From Undibacterium umbellatum (GTDB lineage Bacteria; Pseudomonadota; Gammaproteobacteria; Burkholderiales; Burkholderiaceae_D): a stretch of DNA of 64,000 bases. Shown in pieces: positions 29,655-39,470 of the stretch. The notes under the pieces are model-generated. The model searched no databases. It saw only the letters and a list, made by a program, of their open reading frames with translations, and was not told where the DNA came from. The stretch spans positions 744,001 through 808,000 of the forward strand of contig NZ_JACOFX010000001.1 in the NCBI RefSeq assembly GCF_014284125.1, written 5' to 3'. The position numbers and the translations under genes were made by a program. Within the stretch, counting starts at the first letter, position 1. Each line of letters begins with the position of its first letter.

Positions 29655-31369
29655 TACAGATCCTCCGAACCCAGCAACATTTCAGTCAAACCCTTGCCTG
29701 CCTTGACCATAGGCCAGACATTCTCGGTTTGATCAGTAATGAAATTCATGAACACCAGCCTGTCTTTCATGGCAAAGGCTTCACGCACTGCGCCGTCTAC
29801 GTCTGCCGGGTTTTCTATCTTCATACCAACGTGACCATATGCCTCAACCAACTTGGTAAAGTCAGGCAAAGAGTCCATATAAGACTCGGAATACCGTGAA
29901 CCATAATCAATTTGCTGCCACTGCCTGACCATGCCGAGGAAGCGGTTATTCAACAAGATGATTTTTGGCGTCAGATGATATTGCTTGCAGGTTGCCAGCT
30001 CCTGTATGCACATCTGTATCGAGGCTTCGCCAGTGATACAGGCAACAGTCGCATCAGGGTTGGCCATTTGCACACCCATGGCATATGGCAAACCTACGCC
30101 CATGGTGCCCAGGCCACCGGAATTGATCCAGCGACGTGGCTTGTCGAAACGATAGTATTGCGCAGCCCACATCTGGTGTTGACCTACGTCAGAGGTCACA
30201 AAGGCATCACCCTTGGTGACTTCCCAAACTTTTTCAACTACGGATTGTGGCTTGATGACTTCATTCGAAGTCGGGTATTTCAGGCATTCGCGGCCACGCC
30301 ATTCATTGACTTGTTTCCACCAGGCAGCCAGTGCCTTGGGATCAGGACGTGTCTCAACCGTACTCAGTTGCGACAGCATTTCCTGCAACACGTCTTTGAC
30401 ATTACCCACGATAGGAATATCAACCTTGACGCGCTTGGAAATCGACGAAGGATCAATATCAATATGAATGATCTTGCGTGGATGCGAAGAAAAATGTTTC
30501 GGGTTGCCGATCACACGGTCATCAAAACGTGCACCAATGGCGATCAGCACGTCACAGTGCTGCATGGCCATATTGGCTTCGTAAGTACCATGCATACCTG
30601 GCATGCCGACGAATTTTTCATCGCTGGCACGGTAGGCGCCCAGACCCATCAGGGTATTGGTGCAAGGGAAGCCGAGCAGATCAACAAGCTTGTTCAGTTC
30701 CGGTGCTGCATGCGCGAGAATCACGCCACCACCGGTGTAAATCATGGGACGTTCAGCCTGCAACAGCAATTGCACAGCCTTGCGAATTTGTCCTGCATGC
30801 CCTTTGTCGACTGGCTTATAAGAGCGCATTTCGACTTCTTTAGGGTAGCTATAGGTAGTTTTGTGCATGCTGATATCTTTAGGGATATCCACCAGCACAG
30901 GGCCCGGACGACCTGTCGTTGCAATGTAGAATGCTTTCTTGACGGTCTCGGCCAGGTCTCTGACGTCTTTCACCAAAAAATTATGCTTTACGCATGGACG
31001 GGTGATACCAACAGTATCGCATTCCTGGAAAGCATCCTGGCCAATAACGGCACTAGGCACCTGCCCTGAAATGATCACCATGGGAATCGAATCCATATAA
31101 GCAGTTGCCAGCCCGGTTACCGCATTGGTAACACCAGGCCCGGAAGTGACCAAGGCCACGCCGACTTTATTGGAGGAACGGGAATAAGCATCAGCAGCAT
31201 GTACTGCAGCCTGCTCGTGACGCACCAGGATATGTTGAAACTTATCCTGATTGAAGATCGCATCATAGATATAGAGTACGGCACCACCCGGATATCCGAA
31301 TACGTGCTCAACACCCTCTTCGGCAAGACACTTGACAAGTATCTCTGCGCCTGTAAATTCTGAACTCAT
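29654..31369 (-). CDS. ilvB: Acetolactate synthase large subunit
   Basis: 572 residues from the ATG at 31369 (MSSEFTGAEIL), with a GAAAGGAC ribosome site; a frame starting eight codons earlier is less likely. A ThDP-, FAD- and Mg-dependent enzyme that condenses two pyruvates (or pyruvate and 2-oxobutyrate). The catalytic Glu lies in LVRHEQAAVHAADAYSR. The ThDP/Mg motif, GDG in most family members, reads GEASIQM here, ending at the usual LLNNRFLGMV about 27 residues on. It leads the ilvB-ilvH-ilvC operon. The long 5' region shows no amino acid-rich leader peptide. Confidence 0.95.
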   Translation of the reverse strand: MSSEFTGAEILVKCLAEEGVEHVFGYPGGAVLYIYDAIFNQDKFQHILVRHEQAAVHAADAYSRSSNKVGVALVTSGPGVTNAVTGLATAYMDSIPMVIISGQVPSAVIGQDAFQECDTVGITRPCVKHNFLVKDVRDLAETVKKAFYIATTGRPGPVLVDIPKDISMHKTTYSYPKEVEMRSYKPVDKGHAGQIRKAVQLLLQAERPMIYTGGGVILAHAAPELNKLVDLLGFPCTNTLMGLGAYRASDEKFVGMPGMHGTYEANMAMQHCDVLIAIGARFDDRVIGNPKHFSSHPRKIIHIDIDPSSISKRVKVDIPIVGNVKDVLQEMLSQLSTVETRPDPKALAAWWKQVNEWRGRECLKYPTSNEVIKPQSVVEKVWEVTKGDAFVTSDVGQHQMWAAQYYRFDKPRRWINSGGLGTMGVGLPYAMGVQMANPDATVACITGEASIQMCIQELATCKQYHLTPKIILLNNRFLGMVRQWQQIDYGSRYSESYMDSLPDFTKLVEAYGHVGMKIENPADVDGAVREAFAMKDRLVFMNFITDQTENVWPMVKAGKGLTEMLLGSEDL

Positions 31370-31920
31370 AAATTGTGTCCTTTCAAGGTCCATAGGAGAT
31401 TGATCGGATGTTCTTTCCTGGCGAAATCGACATGTAAATACCGGAAAGCTGAGATCCCTTTATGTGCGGTCACATCGCCCTTTACACATCCGTTGGATAT
31501 GGTGCCAGGCAAGGCTTAGTGCACTCGTTCAATCAGTATTAAGGCTTTACAACGACAGACTTCTCACGCTTGTGGCATGGGTCAGAACAAACAGCTACTT
31601 AAAGCGAACTTGCCGGCTGCAGCATTGTGGGCTGTTCCAGGCAAGTATTTTATGCCCCGAGATTTTGGAGCGGACTCACAAGGTACTGCGTCGCAGCATT
31701 TTGGTCAAGGAAAATTCTATAAGAAAAGAAACTTATTTACCGTTAAAATGTTGTCAAATGACAAGAAACCACAAAATTCAGGACATAAGTACGTATTTTT
31801 GCTAGCATGTGCGCAATTTTGCATAGCCAGCTTCCTTAAAAGTTCAGCGCCACTCGTCAAAGCAAATGCGCAATGACTATCAGGAAGCAGCACCTGCTAT
31901 AAACAACGTAACTGCCGACA
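31370..31920. other. 551-base divergent intergenic region, ilvB and ECF sigma operon
   Basis: No gene is supported here. Two overlapping plus-strand frames (31464-31805 and 31577-31876) lack ribosome sites and recognisable features. A 14-base dyad, TTGTCA-aa-TGACAA (31751-31764), sits in the middle; on the minus strand it contains TTGACA followed at 16 bases by TAAGTT, a possible ilvB promoter with a ~350-base leader. A cruciform-like stem CTTGCC/GGCAAG lies at about 31608-31644. I found no Val/Leu/Ile-rich leader ORF before ilvB. Confidence 0.4.
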
Positions 31921-32493
31921 ATGGCCACAGACAAAGAATTATCCAGCTTTTTGGAAGGTGTGGAACGACGCGCTTTCAAACATGCTGTCTACACGGTAAG
32001 AAATGAAGAATCAGCTCTGGACATTGTCCAGGAAGCAATGATCAAGCTCGCCGAAAAATACGGCGACAAACCAGCAGCTGAATTGCCCATGCTGTTCCAG
32101 CGCATATTGCAAAACACCATCCTGGATTTTTTCCGCCGGGAAAAGGTCAGAAACACCTGGGTCAGCTTGTTTTCCAACATTACGCCATCAAATAGCCAAG
32201 ATGATGATAGCTTTGATTTATTGGAAAGTTATGCAGCGGAAGATGGCACAGAAGCATCAGAATCCAGTGCCGACAAGATAGAACGTGAGCAAGTTCTTAA
32301 CATTATTGATGAAGAAATAAAAAAACTTCCCGCGCGTCAACGGGAAGCCTTCCTCATGCGTTATTGGGAAGACATGGATGTAGCGGAAACCGCCGCTGCA
32401 ATGGGGTGCTCAGAGGGCAGCGTCAAAACACACTGCTCCAGAGCAACACATGCATTGGCTGTCACGCTCAAGGCTAAAGGAATTCACCTATGA
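31921..32493 (+). CDS. ECF-type RNA polymerase sigma factor
   Basis: A 190-residue sigma-70 family protein of ECF size. Region 2 is seen as AFKHAVYTVRNEESALDIVQ and LDFFRREKVRNTW. Region 4 is LPARQREAFLMRYWEDMDVAE followed by the HTH AAAMGCSEGSVKTHCSRA. A ~50-residue acidic linker, rich in Ser, Asp and Glu, joins them. Its stop overlaps the ATG of the DUF3619 gene (ATGA). In ECF systems the next gene often encodes the anti-sigma, which fits a one-helix membrane protein here. Promoter targets are unknown. Confidence 0.9.
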   Translation: MATDKELSSFLEGVERRAFKHAVYTVRNEESALDIVQEAMIKLAEKYGDKPAAELPMLFQRILQNTILDFFRREKVRNTWVSLFSNITPSNSQDDDSFDLLESYAAEDGTEASESSADKIEREQVLNIIDEEIKKLPARQREAFLMRYWEDMDVAETAAAMGCSEGSVKTHCSRATHALAVTLKAKGIHL

Positions 32494-32906
32494 ACTATTC
32501 AAAAGAAGCGAAGGACCTTGAATTTGCTTACAAGGTAAAAAGAGCGCTGAATGAGTCAGCGGAAAACCTGCCTGCGCCCACCTTAGACAGGTTGGCGCAA
32601 GCGCGCAAGCTGGCTTTGGCGCGCAAGAAGCAAGAATCACCTGCAGCAGTGCAAGTACTAAAGGGTGTGCTGGCTGGCAATTCTGGCTTTTCTTTCCAGG
32701 GGCCTGGTTCCTGGCTGGGCAAGCTGGGCCTGGTCTTACCCTTGTTGGTATTAATAATCGGCCTGCTGGGTATATACGAGTACGAGCAACAGCAAAACAT
32801 CAACGAACTGGCAGATATTGATACTGCCGTCCTGGTGGATGAATTGCCGCCAGCCGCCTATGTCGATACCGGGTTCAGTGCATATTTGAACAAAACGGAG
32901 GAGTAG
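32490..32906 (+). CDS. DUF3619 membrane protein, possible anti-sigma factor
   Basis: 138 residues: a charged N-terminal part (~70 residues) that would be cytoplasmic, one transmembrane helix (LGLVLPLLVLIIGLLGIYEY, about residues 73-92), and a ~45-residue acidic periplasmic tail. This topology, and a start that overlaps the ECF sigma stop, is the pattern of single-pass anti-sigma factors. The N-terminal part shows no zinc-binding ZAS motif (no HX3CX2C), so it would be a non-ZAS type. Family recognised from the FAYKVKRALNESAENLP start; the role is inference. Confidence 0.8.
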   Translation: MNYSKEAKDLEFAYKVKRALNESAENLPAPTLDRLAQARKLALARKKQESPAAVQVLKGVLAGNSGFSFQGPGSWLGKLGLVLPLLVLIIGLLGIYEYEQQQNINELADIDTAVLVDELPPAAYVDTGFSAYLNKTEE

Positions 32907-32908
32907 TA

Positions 32909-33613
32909 GTGACGTTTGCGTTAATACCGAATTCTGTCTGCCTCGTCATTTTGTCACTTGCGATACCGCTGGCTTTTGCTGGCGGTGTTTCTGTTCCTGC
33001 GTCCAATCCACAAAGTACAGTTAAGGCAAGCACTGGCCTGCTGGGTGGCAGTACCCTGAGCAAACCGCTGTGGAAAGAACTCAGTGCTGCACAGAAACAG
33101 GCTTTGGCACCATTGAGTCCGGAATGGGACAAGATGTCTGAACTCGCCAAGAAAAAATGGTTGGGGATAGCAGATCGTTACGCGACGATGAAGCCGGACG
33201 AACAAGCCAGACTACAAGAACGTATGCGTGACTGGGTTAAGTTAACACCAGAGCAACGTATGGCTGCCCGTGAGAATTACGCAAAATCAACACAACTCAA
33301 GCCTGAGCATAAGTCTGCACAGTGGCAACAATATCAACAGTTAAGCGAAGAAGAAAAGAAACGCCTGGCTGATGAAAGTCAGAAAAAGAAAAGCGTAACC
33401 AATTTACCATTGGAATCTGTCAAAAATCCAAAAATTCTGGCTCCCATCAAAGTGGGCCCTAAACCTGCCAGCGCTACGCAACCCGGTGTCAAAGTTGTTA
33501 CGCCAGCGTCACTGCCGGCGACCAATGTTGCTCCCGCCATCAACCCAGCCCCCGCCTCGAGCATGAATGAGGCGGCAGCAAGTAATCCTGCCCCTCAGGG
33601 AACAAGCAAGTAA
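32909..33613 (+). CDS. DUF3106 secreted protein
   Basis: 234 residues from GTG with a GGAGGAG ribosome site. A signal peptide fills the first ~25 residues (ending FAGGVSVPAS). The DUF3106 core at about residues 50-130 has repeated short helical blocks such as LSAAQKQALAPLSPEWDKM and LTPEQRMAARENY. Those LTPEQR-type motifs recall the LTXXQ motifs of Spy/CpxP/ZraP periplasmic chaperone-sensors, but length and spacing differ. The last ~70 residues are Pro/Ala/Ser/Asn-rich and look disordered. Third gene of the ECF sigma operon; may sense or relieve envelope stress. Confidence 0.8.
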   Translation: MTFALIPNSVCLVILSLAIPLAFAGGVSVPASNPQSTVKASTGLLGGSTLSKPLWKELSAAQKQALAPLSPEWDKMSELAKKKWLGIADRYATMKPDEQARLQERMRDWVKLTPEQRMAARENYAKSTQLKPEHKSAQWQQYQQLSEEEKKRLADESQKKKSVTNLPLESVKNPKILAPIKVGPKPASATQPGVKVVTPASLPATNVAPAINPAPASSMNEAAASNPAPQGTSK

Positions 33614-33617
33614 TCCT

Positions 33618-34136
33618 GTGAATCCTGATCTGACTGCTCCACCACTACGTCGCCGACTGATTTGCATGGTCTATGAAGCCATGCTCTTGTTTGGCATTGT
33701 TTTCGTTTCCGATTTCTTGTTCGACGTCATCACCCAGAGTAAGCATGCTCTGGTATTACGTCATGCTCGCCAGTTCTGGCTATTTCTGGTCATCGGTACC
33801 TATTTTGTATTTTGCTGGACCCGAAGTGGCCAGACCCTGGCCATGCAAACCTGGCGCATCAAGGTGGTCGACCTGGATGGTGGCAGGCTCCCTGTCATCA
33901 AGGCCATCGTTCGCTACTGTCTGGCATGGATGTGGTTTTTGCCAGCCGCAGCCCTGGTTTACCAGCTTGGCCTCAAACAATGGGCAATGGCTGCAGCAAT
34001 CGCCTTGGGCATGCTGGCGTGGGCATTGACAGCCCGCCTCGACAAGTATGGACAATTCCTGCATGATCGCCTTGCCAAGACCAGACTGGTGCATATTCCC
34101 TCAGAAAAAGAACTGAAAGCGCAGTCCGAAGCCTGA
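33618..34136 (+). CDS. RDD family membrane protein
   Basis: About 172 residues from GTG 33618 (five bases after the previous stop); an ATG at 33567 would overlap DUF3106 by 47 bases. The RDD domain has the usual order: RRRLICMVYEAMLLFGIV with the Arg, TRSGQTLAMQTWRIKVVD, and LDKYGQFLHDRLAKTRLV with the Asp pair. Three or four transmembrane helices. Function of RDD proteins is mostly unknown; some act in ion or solute transport. Last gene of the ECF sigma operon. Confidence 0.88.
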   Translation: MNPDLTAPPLRRRLICMVYEAMLLFGIVFVSDFLFDVITQSKHALVLRHARQFWLFLVIGTYFVFCWTRSGQTLAMQTWRIKVVDLDGGRLPVIKAIVRYCLAWMWFLPAAALVYQLGLKQWAMAAAIALGMLAWALTARLDKYGQFLHDRLAKTRLVHIPSEKELKAQSEA

Positions 34137-34198
34137 TACTCTTTTGATGTTGCGCTTTCAATGTTATTCTTATGAAATAATTTATCGAGAAGAATGAC

Positions 34199-34870
34199 AT
34201 GCAACACAAAGCTCCTCGTCGCACCAGGGAACGGATACTAGAACTTTCCCTACGCCTTTTCAATGAGTTCGGTGAACCGAATATCACCACGACCGTGATT
34301 GCGGAGGAAATGAATATTTCCCCAGGCAATCTGTATTATCATTTCCGCAATAAAGACGATATTGTTAATTCCATCTTCGTTCAATTCGAGGCAGAAATTA
34401 ACAAGAAACTGGCCTTCCCAGAAGGGCGCAAAGCCAATATCCAGGATATCTGGACTTATCTGCACCTGACCTTTGAGCTGGTCTGGCGTTACCGTTTTTT
34501 CTATCGCGACCTGAATGATTTACTCTCCAGGAATCGCAAGCTTGAACTCAACTTCAAAGAAATACTGACGCACAAGATCAAGGTTGCAACCGGACTTTGC
34601 ACAGGCTTGCGTGCCGATGGCGAATTTGAAGCCAGTGATATAGATATCGATGCCCTGGCCACCAATATGGTGGTGGTGGCAACTTACTGGCTGTCTTATG
34701 AATATGTGCGCAATCCGCGCAAATATACCGAGTTGCAAACCATGTCAGAGTCGCTGGCACGCGGCTGTTATCAGGTGATCGTCCTGATCAGCCCGTATCT
34801 GCGTGGCGAAACCAAAAATGTCTTTGAAAAGCTGTCACAAGACTATTTGCGCAAGATCAATCCGACATGA
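34199..34870 (+). CDS. TetR family transcriptional regulator
   Basis: 223 residues. N-terminal TetR HTH: RERILELSLRLFNEFGEPN, then TTTVIAEEMNISPGNLYYHF and RNKDDIV. The C-terminal ~160 residues are helical with the WTYLHLTFELVWRYRFFYRD segment, likely the ligand and dimer domain of the TetR_C type that starts with Tyr/Trp-rich helices. Its stop overlaps the start of the LOG-family gene by 4 bases (ATGA), so the two are co-translated. Ligand unknown. Confidence 0.9.
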   Translation: MQHKAPRRTRERILELSLRLFNEFGEPNITTTVIAEEMNISPGNLYYHFRNKDDIVNSIFVQFEAEINKKLAFPEGRKANIQDIWTYLHLTFELVWRYRFFYRDLNDLLSRNRKLELNFKEILTHKIKVATGLCTGLRADGEFEASDIDIDALATNMVVVATYWLSYEYVRNPRKYTELQTMSESLARGCYQVIVLISPYLRGETKNVFEKLSQDYLRKINPT

Positions 34871-35448
34871 AGAATATTTGCGTTTATTGCGGGTCCTCTC
34901 CCGGCATTACCGAAGACTACGCCATTGCAGCACGCCAGTTAGCTGCCGAACTCGTCAGGCAAGACCTGGGACTGGTGTACGGCGGCGGCAATGTTGGCCT
35001 CATGGGGGTGATTGCTGATGAAGTCATGCGTCTGGGCGGCAAAGTCACGGGTGTTATCCCCAAAGCATTGATGGACAAGGAAGTTGGTCACACTGCCCTC
35101 ACCTCCTTGCACGTCGTTGCCAATATGCATGAGCGCAAGGCCATGATGGCAGAATTGTCTGACGCTTTCATCGCCATGCCCGGCGGCATTGGTACATTGG
35201 AAGAGTTATTTGAAGTGCTGACCTGGTCACAACTGGGTTTCCATGAAAAACCAGTAGGTTTATATAATATTAATGATTTTTATCGAAAACTGCATGATTT
35301 TCTCTTGCATACAGTAGAGCAAGGATTTCTGCGGCCTCCCCATCTGGATCTGCTATATATGGAAACAGAGCCTGCAAAGCTATTACAAAAATTTGCCGAC
35401 TATCGTCCAGTGCACGTAAAAAAATGGCTGGAAGTCAAAGACCTTTGA
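34867..35448 (+). CDS. LOG family protein, putative nucleotide 5'-monophosphate phosphoribohydrolase
   Basis: 193 residues of the TIGR00730 Rossmann family. The signatures GGGNVGLMG (about residues 39-47) and PGGIGTLEELFEVLTW (about 107-122) bind and cleave the nucleotide; the Arg-Lys before it (HERKAMMAELSDAF) is also conserved. Members release a base from ribosyl-5'-monophosphates and include the cytokinin-activating LOG enzymes; bacterial ones often act as AMP/IMP nucleosidases. It is coupled to the TetR gene, so its expression may answer to a nucleotide or cytokinin-like ligand. That link is inference. Confidence 0.88.
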   Translation: MKNICVYCGSSPGITEDYAIAARQLAAELVRQDLGLVYGGGNVGLMGVIADEVMRLGGKVTGVIPKALMDKEVGHTALTSLHVVANMHERKAMMAELSDAFIAMPGGIGTLEELFEVLTWSQLGFHEKPVGLYNINDFYRKLHDFLLHTVEQGFLRPPHLDLLYMETEPAKLLQKFADYRPVHVKKWLEVKDL

Positions 35449-35553
35449 GTTTCTGAGTCAATTGAAGCCTTACTCCATGGGCAAAACACCATAGCTAGCC
35501 CAAAAGCAGAGTAAAATGCGACTTCATCCGACTTTTTGTGTTTATTTCAAATT

Positions 35554-35763
35554 ATGAAATTCTCCAAGCAATTCTCGCTGTACGAATCCGAAGCAACCAA
35601 CTTCATCAAAGACTTAAAAAAAGCCAACCCTGCACTGGAACAAAGCCAACGCGATGGCCGCGCCCTGCTGTGGGACAAGCAAGCGATAGATTTGGATACG
35701 CAAAAACGTAATCAGGAATCGCGCATCAACCAGCAAGCCTACGTGTATCAAAACAAGGGCTGA
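35554..35763 (+). CDS. DUF3460 family small protein
   Basis: 69 residues from the ATG at 35554 (MKFSKQFSLYESEATNFI). A small, soluble, charged protein with no transmembrane segment; DUF3460 members are found in betaproteobacteria just upstream of scpA. The core EATNFIKDLKKANPALEQSQ and the GRALLWDK turn are typical. Function unknown. It is 42 bases ahead of scpA, so is probably co-transcribed. A frame that starts six codons earlier (35536) looks less likely, because the family begins MK(F/Y). Confidence 0.85.
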   Translation: MKFSKQFSLYESEATNFIKDLKKANPALEQSQRDGRALLWDKQAIDLDTQKRNQESRINQQAYVYQNKG

Positions 35764-35805
35764 TTCGGCCCGCATTGATACTACATATACGTAGCCGGAA
35801 AGCTT

Positions 35806-36663
35806 GTGAGCACTACGAACGCTTTGACGCCAACCGATTTACCTTTGGTTGGTGCGGTCGACAGCACACCTGATGTTGTCGATGGCTTAGCATTTGCCAA
35901 GCTTTATGGCGAGCCGCTCTTTAAGCTGCCAAATGATCTTTATATTCCGCCAGACGCGCTGGAAGTATTCCTGGAAGCATTTGAAGGCCCGCTGGACTTG
36001 CTGTTGTACCTGATACGCAAGCAAAATTTCAATATCCTCGACATCCCCATGGCGCAAGTTACGCTGCAGTACTTGCAGTATGTCGAACAGATACGCAAAC
36101 ACAATCTGGAACTGGCCGCTGAGTATTTGCTGATGGCCGCCATGCTCATCGAAATCAAGTCGCGCATGCTGCTGCCATCGAATAAAAGCAAAGACAGCGA
36201 AGAAGCCGATGACCCACGTGCAGAACTAGTACGCCGTCTGCTCGAATACGAGCAAATGAAGCTGGCCGCCTATGACCTCAATGCGGTACCGCAACTGGGT
36301 CGTGACTTTTTGCATGCTCAGGTGTTTGTCGAACAAAACACCGTATTGCACTGGCCGCATGTGGATATCGCTGATTTGCAATCTGCCTGGGCAGATGTAT
36401 TGAAACGTGCCACTCTGGTTGCCCATCACAAAATCAGCCGCGAAGAACTCTCAGTACGTGAACACATGACGGGTATTTTGCGCAAGCTGCAGTCATCCAA
36501 GTTTGTAGAATTTTCAGACCTGTTTGACATTAGCCGAGGTGCGCCAGTGCTGGTCGTGAATTTTGTTGCCTTGCTTGAACTGGCAAAAGAGACCCTGATA
36601 GAAATCACCCAGGCCGAAGCCTTTGCTCCCATCTATGTGCGTCTGGCCTATTCGCCTGCCTGA
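35806..36663 (+). CDS. scpA: Segregation and condensation protein A
   Basis: 285 residues with GTG start. ScpA is the kleisin that bridges SMC ATPase heads with ScpB in chromosome condensation. Core motif: FEGPLDLLLYLIRKQNFNIL (about residues 58-77), which starts the SMC-neck-binding helix, then AAEYLLMAAMLIEIKSRMLL. The C-terminal winged helix ends at ITQAEAFAPIYVRL. The first ~45 residues are an extra N-terminal extension. scpB and smc are not in the window. Confidence 0.93.
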   Translation: MSTTNALTPTDLPLVGAVDSTPDVVDGLAFAKLYGEPLFKLPNDLYIPPDALEVFLEAFEGPLDLLLYLIRKQNFNILDIPMAQVTLQYLQYVEQIRKHNLELAAEYLLMAAMLIEIKSRMLLPSNKSKDSEEADDPRAELVRRLLEYEQMKLAAYDLNAVPQLGRDFLHAQVFVEQNTVLHWPHVDIADLQSAWADVLKRATLVAHHKISREELSVREHMTGILRKLQSSKFVEFSDLFDISRGAPVLVVNFVALLELAKETLIEITQAEAFAPIYVRLAYSPA

Positions 36664-36681
36664 TCATAAGAATAAGACTAA

Positions 36682-37541
<860 letters not shown>

Positions 37542-37542
<1 letters not shown>

Positions 37543-38441
37543 TGCGCTTTTTTCCGCTATTAACAGGCAGTGCTGTGCTTGCAGCCTGCCTGGCAGGAAG
37601 CCTAGTTTCAAATACTTCGCACGCCGCCATCACTGTACTGGATGATGCGCAACGCCAGGTCACGCTAGAGAAACCAGCGCAACGCATCATTAGCCTCGCT
37701 CCACATATTACCGAGATGCTATTCGAGGCAGGTGCAGCAAATAATATCATTGCAGTAACCGACTATAGCGACTATCCCGAAGCCGCGAAAAAACTGCCAT
37801 CGATAGGCAATATTTTTGCCCTGGATCTGGAGCGCCTGCTTGCCCTCAAACCTGATCTGGTCATCGTCTGGGGTACAGGCAATGCGAAAATCCTGGCCAA
37901 CAAATTGCGCAGCAACCACATCACCGTCTTTGAAAGTGAGCCACACAACTTTGAAACGGTGGCAACTTCGATAGAAAGACTTGCGACGCTGGCTGGCACT
38001 GGAAGTGCTGGTAAAGCCAATGCACAAAAGTTCAGGCAGCGTCTCGACAGTCTGCGCAAGACTTATCAATTACCAGTTGGGGTAGCGCCGGTCAGCGTGT
38101 ATTATCAAATGATACGCAGGCCCTTGATGACCATCAATGACACACATATGGTGTCCGACTCCATACGCCTGTGTGGTGGAAGAAATGTATTCGGTCAACT
38201 CAAGGAACTGAGTTCAACTATCACCAACGAAGCTGTGCTGGCTGCCAACCCTGATGTCATATTCAGCAGCGGTGAAAATATCGACAGCATGGCAGACTGG
38301 AAGCAATACCCTGTCCTGACTGCAGTAAAGAAAAACAATTTCTACACAGTCAAGGGTGACTGGCTGAACCGGGCCGGGCCACGCATACTCGATGGTACAG
38401 AAGCACTTTGCAAGCATCTGGTCACAGCAAGAAGCAAATAG
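37542..38441 (+). CDS. Cobalamin-binding (BtuF-like) helical backbone metal receptor
   Basis: 299 residues with an N-terminal signal peptide; LAAC at about residues 13-16 could be a lipobox. The PF01497 fold is visible as QRIISLAPHITEMLFEAGA, NIIAVTDYSDYPEAAKKLP and KPDLVIVWGTGN. This is a periplasmic vitamin B12 or siderophore-type binding protein. No BtuC or BtuD is adjacent; it is joined instead to panC, a common betaproteobacterial arrangement. It may serve a transporter encoded elsewhere. Confidence 0.85.
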
Positions 38442-38519
38442 GCGCTGGCAGCAAAGAATTACTTTTCAAGCGATAATGTTTGCCTTGCTTGCTGCCGCAA
38501 GTCTTACTGATTGTTTCTC

Positions 38520-39416
38520 ATGCGCCAAGGTATTTTGTTTGCAGGCTCCGCGTATTTTCTCTGGGGCTTGTTCCCCATCTATTTCAAGACCCTGCACGAC
38601 ATACCGGCACTGGAAATTCTGCTAAACCGCATGCTGTGGTCACTGCTTTTTCTGGTCGGCGTACTGACCTGGCGCAAGCAATGGGCCTGGGTCAGTACCG
38701 CATTCAGGCAACCAAAACTGATAGGCGGCTTTGCACTTAGCGCCGTACTTTTATCCGCCAACTGGTTTGTGTATATCTGGGCAGTCAATCATGGCCACAT
38801 CGTTGATGCCAGTCTCGGTTATTTCATCACACCTCTCGTCAATATCCTCATAGGCTCAGTCTTGTTGCGGGAGAAACTGCGCCCTGGTCAATGGCTGTCG
38901 GTAGCATTAGCTGCAGTGGGCGTCGCCTGGTTGACAATACAGACTGGTCATCTGCCATGGATAGGCCTGGTGCTGGCTACGACCTTTGGCACTTATGGCT
39001 TGCTGCGCAAGACCTCGGCCCTGGGTGCACTGGAAGGCTTGTCACTGGAAACCGCCCTGCTCTTTCCGTTTGCCTTTGGCTGGCTATGCTGGATGACTTT
39101 TCATGGACAAAACAGCTTTGCCTCCAGCAGTATAGACATCAAGATGCTGTTGCTCATCAGCGGCCCGATTACCGCCATCCCCTTGTTATTGTTTGCTGCT
39201 GGTGCCCGCCGCATACCGATGACGACCCTGGGATTATTGCAATACATTTCACCACTGGTGCAGTTATTGCTGGGTGTCTGGCTATATCACGAGCCCTTCG
39301 ACATCAACAAGCTGGCCGGTTTTATCGCCATCTGGGCAGCGCTGGTCGTCTATTCGGCGGAAGGTTTATGGCGCAATTTCCGCACTGTCAAAATTGGAGC
39401 AAAGCAAGGCAGTTAA
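38520..39416 (+). CDS. rarD: EamA family transporter RarD
   Basis: 298 residues from ATG 38520; a TTG three codons earlier is less likely. Ten hydrophobic helices and the RarD start GILFAGSAYFLWGLFPIYFK identify it. RarD is named for a chloramphenicol-sensitivity phenotype in Pseudomonas, but its natural substrate is unclear. It lies 78 bases after the binding-protein gene. About 55 bases after its stop comes the TPP riboswitch. Confidence 0.9.
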   Translation: MRQGILFAGSAYFLWGLFPIYFKTLHDIPALEILLNRMLWSLLFLVGVLTWRKQWAWVSTAFRQPKLIGGFALSAVLLSANWFVYIWAVNHGHIVDASLGYFITPLVNILIGSVLLREKLRPGQWLSVALAAVGVAWLTIQTGHLPWIGLVLATTFGTYGLLRKTSALGALEGLSLETALLFPFAFGWLCWMTFHGQNSFASSSIDIKMLLLISGPITAIPLLLFAAGARRIPMTTLGLLQYISPLVQLLLGVWLYHEPFDINKLAGFIAIWAALVVYSAEGLWRNFRTVKIGAKQGS

Positions 39417-39470
39417 GCGCCAATTGCTCCAAAAAGGCCATGTAAATGGATTCGTGTTAAACTGCCGCCT

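Noticed and set aside
31464-31876. Two overlapping plus-strand frames, 113 and 99 codons, before the ECF sigma gene
   Set aside because: Neither has a ribosome site or known domain; they overlap in different frames and lie in the region expected to hold divergent promoters.
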